Assembly: GCA_949752735.1 (NCBI GenBank)
Contig: OX457038.1
Span: 65,872,182 to 65,936,181, forward strand
Source: Lumbricus terrestris
Taxonomy: Eukaryota; Annelida; Clitellata; Crassiclitellata; Lumbricidae
Length of the DNA: 64,000 nucleotides
Direction of reading: 5' to 3'
Shown here: positions 22,606-34,900 of the stretch, piece after piece
Layout: each line of letters begins with the position of its first letter
Numbering within the stretch: the first letter of the stretch is position 1
The notes under the pieces: model-generated
Told to the model about the DNA's origin: nothing
Databases searched by the model: none
The model's input: only the letters and a program-made list of their open reading frames with translations
Program-made: the position numbers and the translations under genes

Positions 22606-22964
22606 TCAATAGGAGAGTCTGCACACAGTGAAATGCAAACAGAGCGCACATTTTTTGTCCGAGATAGTCTGATTGAGAGGAAACGTTCCCCCTTTCCTGA
22701 TAAATCGTTTCCTGATGATGCAAGAATCAGGATTGCGTTTAATTGTCAGTAAATACTCCGACGAGTAGATTACGAACACTAGAAGAACAAGAGAACACAA
22801 GAGCGAGAGGTCAGAGGTAGACATAGCAGTGGTCTCTGGAAGACCTTGACCTCCGTTGACCTTTTCCGAGAAACGTTGGCATAAAGGCATCAGCTGCTGC
22901 ATCTTCACGTCGGCTTCTTCGTCTTTTTCCCTCGGACCGTTCGAGGTTGCCGTAGTATTTGAGG
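22606..22964 (-). CDS. RALGAPA: RALGAPA exon 47 (C-terminal tail, tentative)
   Basis: Acceptor ACTCAG; in phase with exon 46, reading [20 protein letters not shown], then '[12 protein letters not shown]', and staying open to the stop at 22606. The far end ('[18 protein letters not shown]') is hydrophobic and unlike RalGAP tails, so the true exon may end earlier, for example at GAAAAG|GTCAAC near 22852. Confidence 0.45.
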
Positions 22965-25900
22965 CTGAGTCACGAATTCCATAACTTCAAATGAAGAACA
23001 CAAATAAAGCAGTAAAATCAAAGTAACACTTAAAATTTTGAGTTTTATTCTGGAAAGAAAGAAATTGGGTAGAGTAGTCAACCGGAAAGGCAGCTTCATG
23101 GCACCTGGTGGAAGCAGGGAATCCCATTCTAACTTCAAATGCACAGAAAGTGTGCTTCTGAAAAATCCATCTGCCACCAAAACAATTGGGAACAGCAGAC
23201 GCCCCAGATTTCTATACATTGATCACAAACAGTTTATTGTGACTTCATTAACAAAGAAAATAAAAAAAAATCAGTCGGAATCTACACTCATGGATGTGGG
23301 TGTAAAAGGTGAATGGAAAGGGAATAATAGAGTTCTGTTGGCCAGTCCAGTCACTCCACATACTCAATCCCAGATCAGCTGATGAAGCGATATTCATCCA
23401 AGGTCTATCAGTCACATACATTACTTGCATACCATTATTCCTCACATTTTATTTTAAAAACTTCAGTGGAATTGCTCCTACAATATTAATTATCCTTATT
23501 TAATTTGAAGACAAAAACAAACTATATAGACCAATCCCTTTCCTTTTACCTTTCTGGTTATTCAGAGGCAGAGGAGACGTGGCTGAATGTCGTAGACCTG
23601 CAACATCAGAACGGCACTTTAAAAAAATAGTGCCTTAGAAGAGCACTACAATTTAATTTCTAGTCACCTCTGAAATCTTTGGGAGAATGATAAGCTGTTT
23701 ATCTAAGATACATGTGACGCTCAAATCCTAATGCACCAAGCAGAATAAAATACTTCGATGATGCTTCTAGCCGATGGAGAATAGAATAAAGAAAGAGAAA
23801 GCGTGAAGTTCAATATTCCGAAAGAGACACATCTGCTCAAATAAAATACCTACAATTTTATACAACTAGATCTCAAACAACTTCGATCTACAGGTCCTGT
23901 CTTGGAAATTATAAAGTACAAATTATAAAGTACAATCTATTTAGAACTGTAAGGTTCAAGTAAGTAAGGAAACAAGTAAGTAAGTTTCAGTACCTTGTCA
24001 CGTTCCTAAAGGCGCTATAAAAATATATCGACGCATACATTTACTATACGTGTACTGGAGAGTTGGAAAATTCGGCTTGCCTGGCAGGAAAACCTCTGAA
24101 ATGAATTCCTCTCTTGTTGCCAACTCACTGTGCTTTGCCACAATGTTCCTCAGACAGGAATCTCTTTCCTCATAGCTGAACAAATGTCAAGGTCAAACAT
24201 AACAAGAACAAGGTCAAGCACAACAAGAACATTACTGGTACTATCTCAGTTATTTGCATAGAACATCAGGTTAATTATATTTTCATTTAATTCATTCATT
24301 CATTCAACGAATTAAATAGCACCACTTCAAATGGACTAGTCAAAGGTGCTCCAAACACAAGCATCCATGGCTAAAAGCAACAGTTTTAAGGTCAAATAGA
24401 ACAAGTCAGAGAGAGAGTTCTAGGATATAGATGTAATTCCAGATGGAACTATTTCCAGACTGCCAAGCATGCTAATGTGATCACATGAACTAAACCCTTA
24501 CGATAAGAGATAAGCCAAGTGCAATAAAAGTCTTAACATTGGATTGCATTAACCAAACTTCTTAAAGTGAAAATACCATAAAACAAAGTATATTAGCAAG
24601 TAATATAGATCAAGTGAAACAAACATGGTAGAGTGTTCAATGTTTTCTTAAACTCCTACTAATTAAGTACTCCCCCCAGGAAATGCGAAGAACATTTTCT
24701 TGTTCGTATGCTATATTCTGATCACTTTTGTCTTTGAATGCACATGTTTATGTACGTCATTTGTAACTCAGAACGTGGTCTGCAACTGAGAATTAAAGCC
24801 GGTACTTGCTTGCTTATTTGCAAGTGTAATAACTAATCCTATACAACAACAGATTAAACAGAAACAATAGGATACAAAGGCTGGTAGTGTTGCTTTTTGG
24901 CACGAATTGTTCGACTGGCATTCAGCGCAGTTGCCCGAACCAGATTCGGGAGAACAACCGAATCGACAATCGCTCCATCGAACAATGGTCCGAAAAATCC
25001 GACCTGCAACAAAATAAAAATCTTGACCCTTTAACGACCAGTGTATACTAGAATGCGTGGAAAACAGAATCATGCAAGTGGTTGTTAAAGGGTTAAAATG
25101 CAACAGAGTTTAAGTGTCAAATTCAGGATCTCAAAAGTGCTGACTGATGTCAATTTGCCTTCTAATAATAAATACATGTGCCTTTAAACATTTACCAGAT
25201 CACTTTCAATTAAAGCTTTCATATGAAATAGACAATTTCTTACCTCTGGTTTCTTGAGGATCTGGACGTGAAAGAGACCAGAGCGGAGTGGATAGATGAT
25301 GATAATGACGTCTGCAAATTCTGTGCTAAGGATGTTGCGGTGATATCGGCGATGATGGTCCGACCAGATGATGTGCACTTCATCGTTACCCAAATGACGA
25401 ACCTATAAAACATATCTGTGTTACAGTCACAACTTCATGAGCTCACCTATACGACAGATTTGGTTTGGCACTTCCAAGCAGCTCCAAAAACTTGACTACT
25501 CGGTACTCTCTCAAACTTTTCCTCACTTCAACTTTTCGTCTAGTGTTCGAGACCTAGGTGTCACCCTAGATAGTTCTCTAACTTTCACCGAACACATAGC
25601 CAAGCTTACTCGCTCTTCCTACTTCCAATTAAGGCGCCTGAGAGCTATTCGCAAATCTGTTTCATCTTCGATCTTTACCACCATTGTCCACGCCTTCGTC
25701 TGTTCTCGGATTGACTATTGTAATTCTGTCCTTGCTGGCCTCCCTAAGGTCCGGCTAGCTCCCCTACAGTCCGTTCTCAATGCTGCTGCGAGGCTCATTG
25801 CCCGTCTTCCTCGATTCTCACACATATCTACATTCATGGCTGAACAACTTCACTGGCTTCCACTCTCAGCTCGCATAGAATTCAAAGTTATAAGTTTGGT

Positions 25901-28900
25901 TCTCAAGTCTCAACGAGGCCTTGCTCCGACGTATCTTTGTGATCTCATACTTCGCCCCATTTCGGCCACTTCGCTGCGTCCTCTTAGGTCCTCAGATCGG
26001 CTTGACCTCTTTGTTCCTCGCGTCAGGACCGCCATGGCTCAATCCAGATCATTTGCCTGCATAGGTCCCTCCCTATGGAATGGTCTTCTCCCATCCGTTC
26101 GCTCTGCCATCCTCTCTGGTAGTCTTTCGTCATCTTTCTCTTGTCTAAAGACCTGCCTTTTCTCTCGGAGTTGCACGCACTGGGAGCGCTTCTGAAAGGC
26201 TCTTGCTGCAAGAAGCGCTTTACAAATGGTCAGATACGATACGATACGACAAGCTTCCAGGTGTAAGACACAGCTTGAGGTTGAGCAACATGATATCATA
26301 ACAAACCAGAACGTATCAGGGAGCCATGTTTCAGTTTTGGGTTGATGACTGTTAAGCTCTGAAGCCCAGGAGATCTAGCTTTATCAAGCGTGCATTCCAT
26401 ATACTGTCCTTCTGGAATGAGCTTTAACTTAAAAATGGCAATGATTTGTCCAACAATAACAGTGCTACAGTTGATTCAAGATCCGATTAGATTAGATTAG
26501 ATCTATTCTGATCAGTGCAGTGATAAAGGGGATCAATCAATTACAATAGCAAGTGTCTAGATTAAATGAGACTAATCGTGTCATTTTACAAAGTTCATCA
26601 TCTTCTTCTTTCCTTTCTTCCATCAGGAGTGTGCCGGTCTTGGATTTCATCCATTGTCTGACACAAGGACCGACGTTCGACCCTTCCCCCATTCTGGGTT
26701 TCCAGATTCATACGTAGCCCAAGTAGATCCCCATGACAACTGACCTTCTTCTGATGATCGTCTGAGTCGGCTGACGATGGCATGATGGTTGACACATGAA
26801 ATATCATCTCCGTTGTGGATGTTGAAAAGTAGATCGCCATCTCTCCATTCGTCTTGTTCCTCTGCAATCCTCCCATGTATCCCTCGTGACACTCGAGCGA
26901 CACCTAAAACATTCCATCACCTTTCACACTGACCGTCTTTAATTTATTATGGCACTTATCATGGGCAGAATTTGGTTTCTGTTCTTGCAGGGGCTAAATC
27001 TGTTGGGGCCGAGACTCGGTCCAGAACAAGCGGCGCCGACAAATATTTTCTCAGCCCAAAAAAGTTGATGACTTTTTTTTATTTTCCCGGCCCAAAAAGT
27101 TAATGACTTTTTTTATTTTCCCGGCCCAAAAACTTAATGACTTTTTTTATTTTCCCGGCCAAAAAAGTTGATGACTTTTTTTATTTTCCCGGCCAAAAAA
27201 GTTGATGAATTTTTAATTTTACCGGCCAAAAAAAGTTGATGACCTTTTTTTAGTCGGGCTGATATATCGCCGAAAAATAATAATTTTCCCAACCAAAAAA
27301 GTTGATCTTTTTTAGTCATTCGGAAGTTTCACAATCATGAACAGAAACACTTTCCCCAACAAATTTCTGAGTATGTGCCTTCTTTGGGGAGGGGGAAATA
27401 AGCCCGAGAAAAAAATACACGGTAAAAAAATTAATCTGGGACTTCGTGGGGGGGGGGGTGGGCTTAGTTCCCCTAGCTCCTGATAAACTCTGCCCATAGC
27501 ACTTATCATGTGTACAAGTTCGGTAACTCGAGTCAACTCTGCCACCGCTTGCACTTTTGCAGTGCCAGTCTAAAACCTGAGTATAGGAGGAGGGTGACAT
27601 TAATGATCTTTGTCATCACAAAATGTCTTTAAACTGAAACCACTGCAACTATATCCGCGTCTTAGGCGAGACAAGTATGCTTAGATAACATGAGGTTCTC
27701 GCAAAGGTTCTTAGCACCTTTGTAAGGTTCTTGTACGTAAGGTGCTACATAAACGGCTACATATATACAGTATACACAAATAGTACAGGTTGTACAGAGT
27801 CATTAGATTGAGTCTACTAAGCAAATTCAAACCTGCAATCGCTGGATCACAGATTCAGTGCACTAAGGACAACTGCAACACACTAATTAATGGCCGAGCA
27901 GTTAGCACAACTCACAGTTGAGGAATGGTCATGAAATGCATCTCTCTAAGCTTTAATTCCAAAGGTCTCTCTTAGAAAACTCATTCATTCAAAAGAAATG
28001 TTACAGCGTCATTTGACAATGTCTGCTTATCTATAGACATAAAATTATGAGTTATTGAGAGCACAAAATTACAAAAATGTACAATGCTGACTGACTGACC
28101 AGGAAACAAAATGAAACTGACAAACTGGTTCACTAAACCAAATGTGAACTTGTTGACTGGCTGAGTGATTGCAATAGATTTTGTAACCAACCTTCCAGCC
28201 AAGACCCGTAAGGAATTCCTCGTAGGCTTGGCTTCCATGTTCATTTGACAGGATGCTTGTCTTGTCTTCTTGACCTCCACCAACGTAAATAACCGCAACT
28301 TTATGCGTCTCTCGACTGCAGACAAACAAACGAAGTCAACAAAATATGAAGATCACAACTGCTAGAGCTAGAGGGTCTTCCCCTCAAGAGGTGAAGAGCA
28401 TTACTAAATGTAATGTAGGGAGCAACAGAGCTCAGAGAAAGCAGGGGAAGATTGGAGAAAAGGCTTGAGAAAAGGGAGTAGGAGCAGTTTATACCTATCT
28501 ATCCATCCGTCAGTCCGCCTGTCCATCCTTCCACCTATCTATCAGAGGAATTTATACAGCACCCTTTCGAGATAATTATTCAGAGGCCCTCCTGACCCAA
28601 GCACGGCCAAAGTGGAGAGTCTTGAGTAGCTTAAAAAAAGAGTTAGTACTGCAGAAGAGAAGCAATTCCAAACAGAGGGACCCAGAATAAAAAAAGTCCC
28701 ATTCTGTCTGATGGCTATGCATGCAAGCCGTGCATATATATGTAAATATAAACACATAAACACACACACACACACACACATACATTATATCCACATACAA
28801 TCTGTATCTGCTCGTTATCTTAAGAAAGATGTTTCTTTTCCAGCAGTGGTCTTGACACAGGGAGCACCTCTGATTAGCTAGAACTGTGAGTGGCTCTTTG

Positions 28901-31900
28901 GAAATCCATAAATACTACACAAAAACAATCGCGATAGATCATCTCACCAGATGAGTGTGTCCAGGTGACGAATGTCGCGTATCAGCTGCTCATTTTTCCT
29001 CAGCAGATCAATCTGATTTCTGTCAAAGCAAAAACTACTATAAATATGAAAGAAATGCAACAACAAGAAGCAGATTCGAATAATTCCAAATGATTAACAA
29101 AAACTACTCATCAGCCTCGTTAAGTCTTTTAAAATTTAAACCAATCAGCACATTTGATACATACCAAAATTACACAACGCTTACAATGCATTTTTCTTGG
29201 ATTAATAATATAAGTAACAGAGTCACATGTTTACATAACTTTGGAAGGGCATACGATAGAATGACAAGTCTTGTTTCCTTCGTTGTGGCTGGGCTGGGAG
29301 TGCTTCTTTGAAGTTTTCTTGAAGGACACTATATAAGTCAATAGAATGAATTAATGAATAAATGAATGAATGACAAAGGTAGGTAGTGCCATTCCAAAGG
29401 AGAGACTTAATCCTTAAAAACAGTATATGAACCTTATATTGCAAAAGAAGTTACGATAAGCTTGGTTTTGGTCAGGTGGGTCACATAATAATTATGAAAA
29501 CATGTTATAGAAACAAGACACCCTGCAATGATAAACCCATTGTACCTGTGTTCTGACGCAAGATATCCCATCCGACTCATGAACTGTCTGCATGCTTGGA
29601 ATGGCCAGTTCGACTCCAGCTCAAGATGGCCGGGCATTAGCGGCTCAGCCTTGCACCTAAAATGCAACAGTGTCATGACAATATCACCCACGTCAACACT
29701 CGACAGCTAAAAAGCACAGATGTATCTGCTCAATAGCTTAGTAGATAGTTTTCATAGTGGGAACGATGATCCAAAAGCTTTCAAAGGGTCAAAAAGATTG
29801 GTCAAACTTTGCGAGCTGGAAATCTTTCTGGCATCTTCTTATCGCAGACTTACCGGTATTGCCCTGTATCAAAAGGATTTTATGATTTTACTATCTACCG
29901 TGCTTTTTGTAAGCCATTGCTTCCCAGATTCCACTTTAACAGGTTCAAATCCACCTTAAGCCGCCCCGTGCAGGGACCATGAGCAAACTCTTCACTCACA
30001 ATTGCTCATGCGTTTCGAGGTGAAACTCTGTTTCAGTGTCCGCGCTGTTGTCGGGAGCGCTTCTGAGTAGCATTTTGAAGGGATGCTATGATAAGTGATC
30101 ATACATACTTGGCATTATACTCGGTTGCTGATGACAGATAGCCATCCTCCGCATTCCTTTGTTCCTCGATGCAATCCAACATCATCTCGTCGATCTTCAT
30201 CGGCAAATTCCTTGGCAATGGGAAAATGCAGTTGAGAAACTCTCCGTCATAAAGACGACACTCGGGACTCGTCCTTGAAATCTCTTCCAAGATCTGAAAC
30301 AGGCAGCAGTCCAACAAAGTCACTCAACAATGAACCACTAGATAGAATGTCAGCTAGGATGCTATAATAACAATAATCTTCGCTTAATTTCAAGCTGACG
30401 CAACACAGTACGATTACAATTCATAGTATGAGCGAATGATCACAATTTGTTACACGAGTCAAATTTAGTCGTCAGCAACCATGCATGGTGTCCATCACGT
30501 TCTACTGCTCTGCTTACCAACGCCATCTGCCGAATAGAAGGCTGAGTGGACGTTTGGGAGGGTTACGGAAAACAATCCCGCATCCATGCACTCTTTGTGG
30601 GAGAGTGCTAACCATTACCCTAAACTCCCTCCCCATGGCTGTTGATTGTTTTGCCATTGAACTGAAAACATTTGTAAGGAATGGTCCAGTATTTTTATCC
30701 AGTCCTTTTCCAGGTAACAGCAGCCTGAAAATCATTTTTGAAATCATCGACCACCCGCCCCCCCACTCTTCTCCAGGTTAAAGCAGCTTAATGCCAGCGA
30801 CTAAAGGAAACATATCTTAAGAATATCTGCATTTAAAAAGCGATCGATTAAATGTCTGCTTACGGCATCAACAAGATCGATTGATTTCAATGGAATGCTG
30901 GTGGCGTCAACGCTTCCACTGCTGGAGATGACGTCAGGGTGACCGTCATGTGGCCCTCCAGCTGTTGTCAGGCAAACATCACTCTCTGAAAAATATCATC
31001 ACGTAACAGTAACCTGCTTCTTATCGCACACCTTGCGCATGCTAACAGAGGCGTTTAATAATCTCTTAAATACAATTGACTGCAATAACTCAATTAATCG
31101 ATGATTGATTAGTTGGCCGATCACTCAAACAATCAAACAAATCAATCAATCATCTCATTAACTGCATGATCAACTGGCAAATAGACATCTTGACCAGAAG
31201 AAGATCTGTCCCTTAAACCAACCATGAGAGACAGCCATCATATATGCAGTAACTTCATTTCCAAGCCTTGACATATGAAACTGGTCAGTCCTCTCAGTTG
31301 AGTATAAATATCTATATTATGTATACCGGTAATAAATGGGATAGCACTGTTTCTTACCAAATGCGGTCCTCTGAACGGAACCAGGAAATAGTGACGTCAG
31401 ATCATAGCAATGCCTCCCTGACATATCTCGTAGAATCACTCGACAGTTTCTCGTCACCAGACCAGATGAAAAACCCGACTCATCAACCAACTGCAAAGAG
31501 AAACACACAATGCAATGTATAGAGAAAGATTTAAACAGTTTCTCCACTGAAGCCAGTTTGTCATACCAATAGTGAATCAAGTATTTGCAGGATACATATT
31601 ATAGTTAATCAATAATTTAGAGCCAGAAGAACATTTTCAGCACAATTTTGTAATCACAATGTAGTATTGTACAACAATTTAACACTTTAACAATGAGTTT
31701 TATTGGTTTCTCAGGCACTTTTACAACACGTTTAATCTACATTTAACGGAATCCTCAAGAAGTTTTCAAATGCAATGTGCACTAGACACATACCGTACTT
31801 CTGCATTCATACAATATAGTAAATAATGACAACCAATTTAAGATGATTTTAAATACAAAGTAACTAGACGAATACTCCTGCATTCATATATTGTAATTGT

Positions 31901-34900
31901 ACTCGTACATTTATATAGCGCCACTTCAAGAGAACTCTTCAGACTGATATATTATAGCAAATAATGACAAACAATTGTGAGACATTAAGTGAGAGGTGCT
32001 GATAAATATAAGATTCAATGTACGCACCTCATCTGATGGCAATTCGTTCAAAGAGATGAGAAGACATTCGTTCCAGACCAAGAACTAAGAACAGAAAAAT
32101 TCATTGAATTCATCCAATCACAGATCATATAGGTTTAACACTGAAATAATGTATACAATAATACATCAAATAGATGCAAAGTAATGTACATGAGATTAAC
32201 AATGTAATGTACACGAGATTAACAATGTAATGTACATGAGATTAACAATGCAATGTACATGAAATTAACAATGTAATGTACATCCGATTAACAATGTAAT
32301 GTACATGAGATTAGCATCAAAAATAAAAATTGCGATGAAACTCGGAATGAGCATAAAAACTCAACTTAACCGAGTTTTAAAACTTGTGAACAAGAGTATA
32401 GCATGATATCCAGTACATACTTTGGCAGGTACTCATTAAACTAATTTTAGTTTCTCGTAAAATCCTGAAACAGACTCTGACCTGAACATCTGGTCGGTTC
32501 AAGATGTCATTGTCTAGGCAGTCATTGTTGGTGATGTCATGGCACTCAAGAACACGACTGTCCAGTTTGCTGGTTCCATTCTGACCCGTTGGGTAGTGGC
32601 CGAGATAGTTCAACAGGTGCATGCGAACCTGGCAAAAAGAAAAGCAATTAGAGAATGTTTTTACCGATTCGACTACCAGGTAAATTGAATGAAGTGGAAC
32701 ATCTCTCTAAGCAATTGCCATCGATAATATGGATAGCACATCTCACTTCAGTATGGGATCCAATTCGATCCTATCCCCATTGGATCCAGTTTGATCCTAT
32801 TTCTATGGAATCCTATTCAGTCTTACACATCATTCTGTCATGAATGGCAGAGATTTTAACTGATTAACTATGATCCAGCACACTGACTGTCGTTGCAGCT
32901 GTTTCCTTTGACTCTAACATTAATGTACATAGTAACTAATATAGATCTATTAGAATAACATGCTATAGAGGGATCGCATTCCAGAGTGGACAACATTTTG
33001 ATTCTATCTTCTCACCCATGTTACACCAGAGTTTTCATATAATCCAATCTACATAATAACATACAGAGCACAATTATCAGCCATGGTCATTACAAGTGAA
33101 ATTGTAGTAAAAAAGCATTAAAAAATCCAGCGCCAATATAGGTACTTAGAACCCCTGACCTCAGCCGCAGTCTGTACCGATTGTACCTAGATAGATTGGT
33201 GACAGGCAATTCACTCAACTAAGCAGCATCGCACATTCTCGATATTTGGAATTGACTTCCGTAGGAGATGCGCTACGAGATTCTACTCCATAGAAGTAAA
33301 GCCAATACTTTTTACAAGTTGCTGATATCTAATCTGTATTGCCGTGGTTGGGTTGGGAGCACCTCTGAATAGATTCTTAAAGGGGTGCAAATTTAAAAAA
33401 AATTAATGAATGAAAATGAATTTTAAAAAGTGCAAAAAGGAAAAAGTTCCTCCAGTGCTTACAGCTTTAACGACTGGAGCCAGTGCAGAGCCAGATCCTT
33501 TAACAGCATTGACCTGAGAAGTCCTTGTTGGCCGATCTGGCATCAGGAGATCTGATTCACTGCTGGCTATTTTGTCGTCATATTTCGATAGGTGGGCAGA
33601 CGGTGGTTGCTCTGTGCTCTGTCGTCTGTTGGGGGGCAACGTCTGATAGTTGGAATTATGGTCGACCACCTGAGGAATGTTTTCAACCTGCAAAACCTTC
33701 CACAGACAAAGCCAACATCGTCAGCAAAAACGATTTAAAAAGCTAGTCTGGATGTTAACGCAAACTTTGTTTAAAACCGTTACTTAAGTGGTCAAGAAGT
33801 GACTCTATGAAGAATGTTCAAGAAAAAATATCAGCCTTTTTAGAACTGTATAAGAAAAAATTAAGGAGAAGACAACAAGGAAAAGATTATTAGCTTGGAT
33901 AAGATCATTGTCTTGTACAGTCAGCAATACAGTAATTTTAAAGGGCAGTCTTATTGTAAAAACAGTCAAAATCTCCATTAATTGCTTGACATTTTCCCCA
34001 ACAAATAAACTCTGCAAAACCTTTTAGAAGCAGCTCACAAATTGAAATGCTTAATTTTTCTCACTGGAAACTGCTATGCGCATTCTGTATGAAATCATGT
34101 TATGAAACACTGTAAATAAACGAGTAGCAGTAGTACTTCAAATAATCTATAAACTTTCACCGAAAGTTAATTTGTCATATTAAATATTCTGTTTTAAGAA
34201 GTTAATAAAAACCACAGCCTTCAATATCTGAAGTAAAAGCTGTTTATAAAACATAAATTTGTTTATCAAAAGCTGGTTAATTACTTTAAATATTCGATTG
34301 AGAAGGCAGTTGCTTGAGCCTCTTGGCGACGCGCACACAGAGAGCAGCAGAGCAACCGGAACGTTCATCACCCAGGCCAGGATGCAGAACAGAGCATTCG
34401 TCAGAACCTGAGCACATTCAAAGATGTAAACCACAACACCTCAATCACAATACTGTAAGATCAATCTCAACTGCTATCTAACTTTAAAAATGTGACAATC
34501 GTTACAATATCCATTGTCATCAATTCCATTCAGAGTTTATTAACAATTATCAAACTTTCCATGACAACAGTTCTGCAACAACTGCTAGCAATCCATCAAA
34601 ATGCATGCAACAACAACAACTCTACATGAGTAGCCATAGTTTTAGTTTAACGAGAGTTGTGCTAACAAAGATCATAAGCACCACCCCCCTTCTTAATTCA
34701 GGCTTGTGACTTTCATTATAAAAGCATGAACAGAGGCAGAGTTCTATAGGTTCTGTTGCAATATTTAACAACTTCCCCACAACAATAGTTGTATGGCAGC
34801 CATTGCAACACTTCAAAATCTATGTGACATTGTTTCTATGGCTATCTTTGCAACACTTACTGAAATTTACTTCAACAACCTGACATATTCAAGAGTATTT

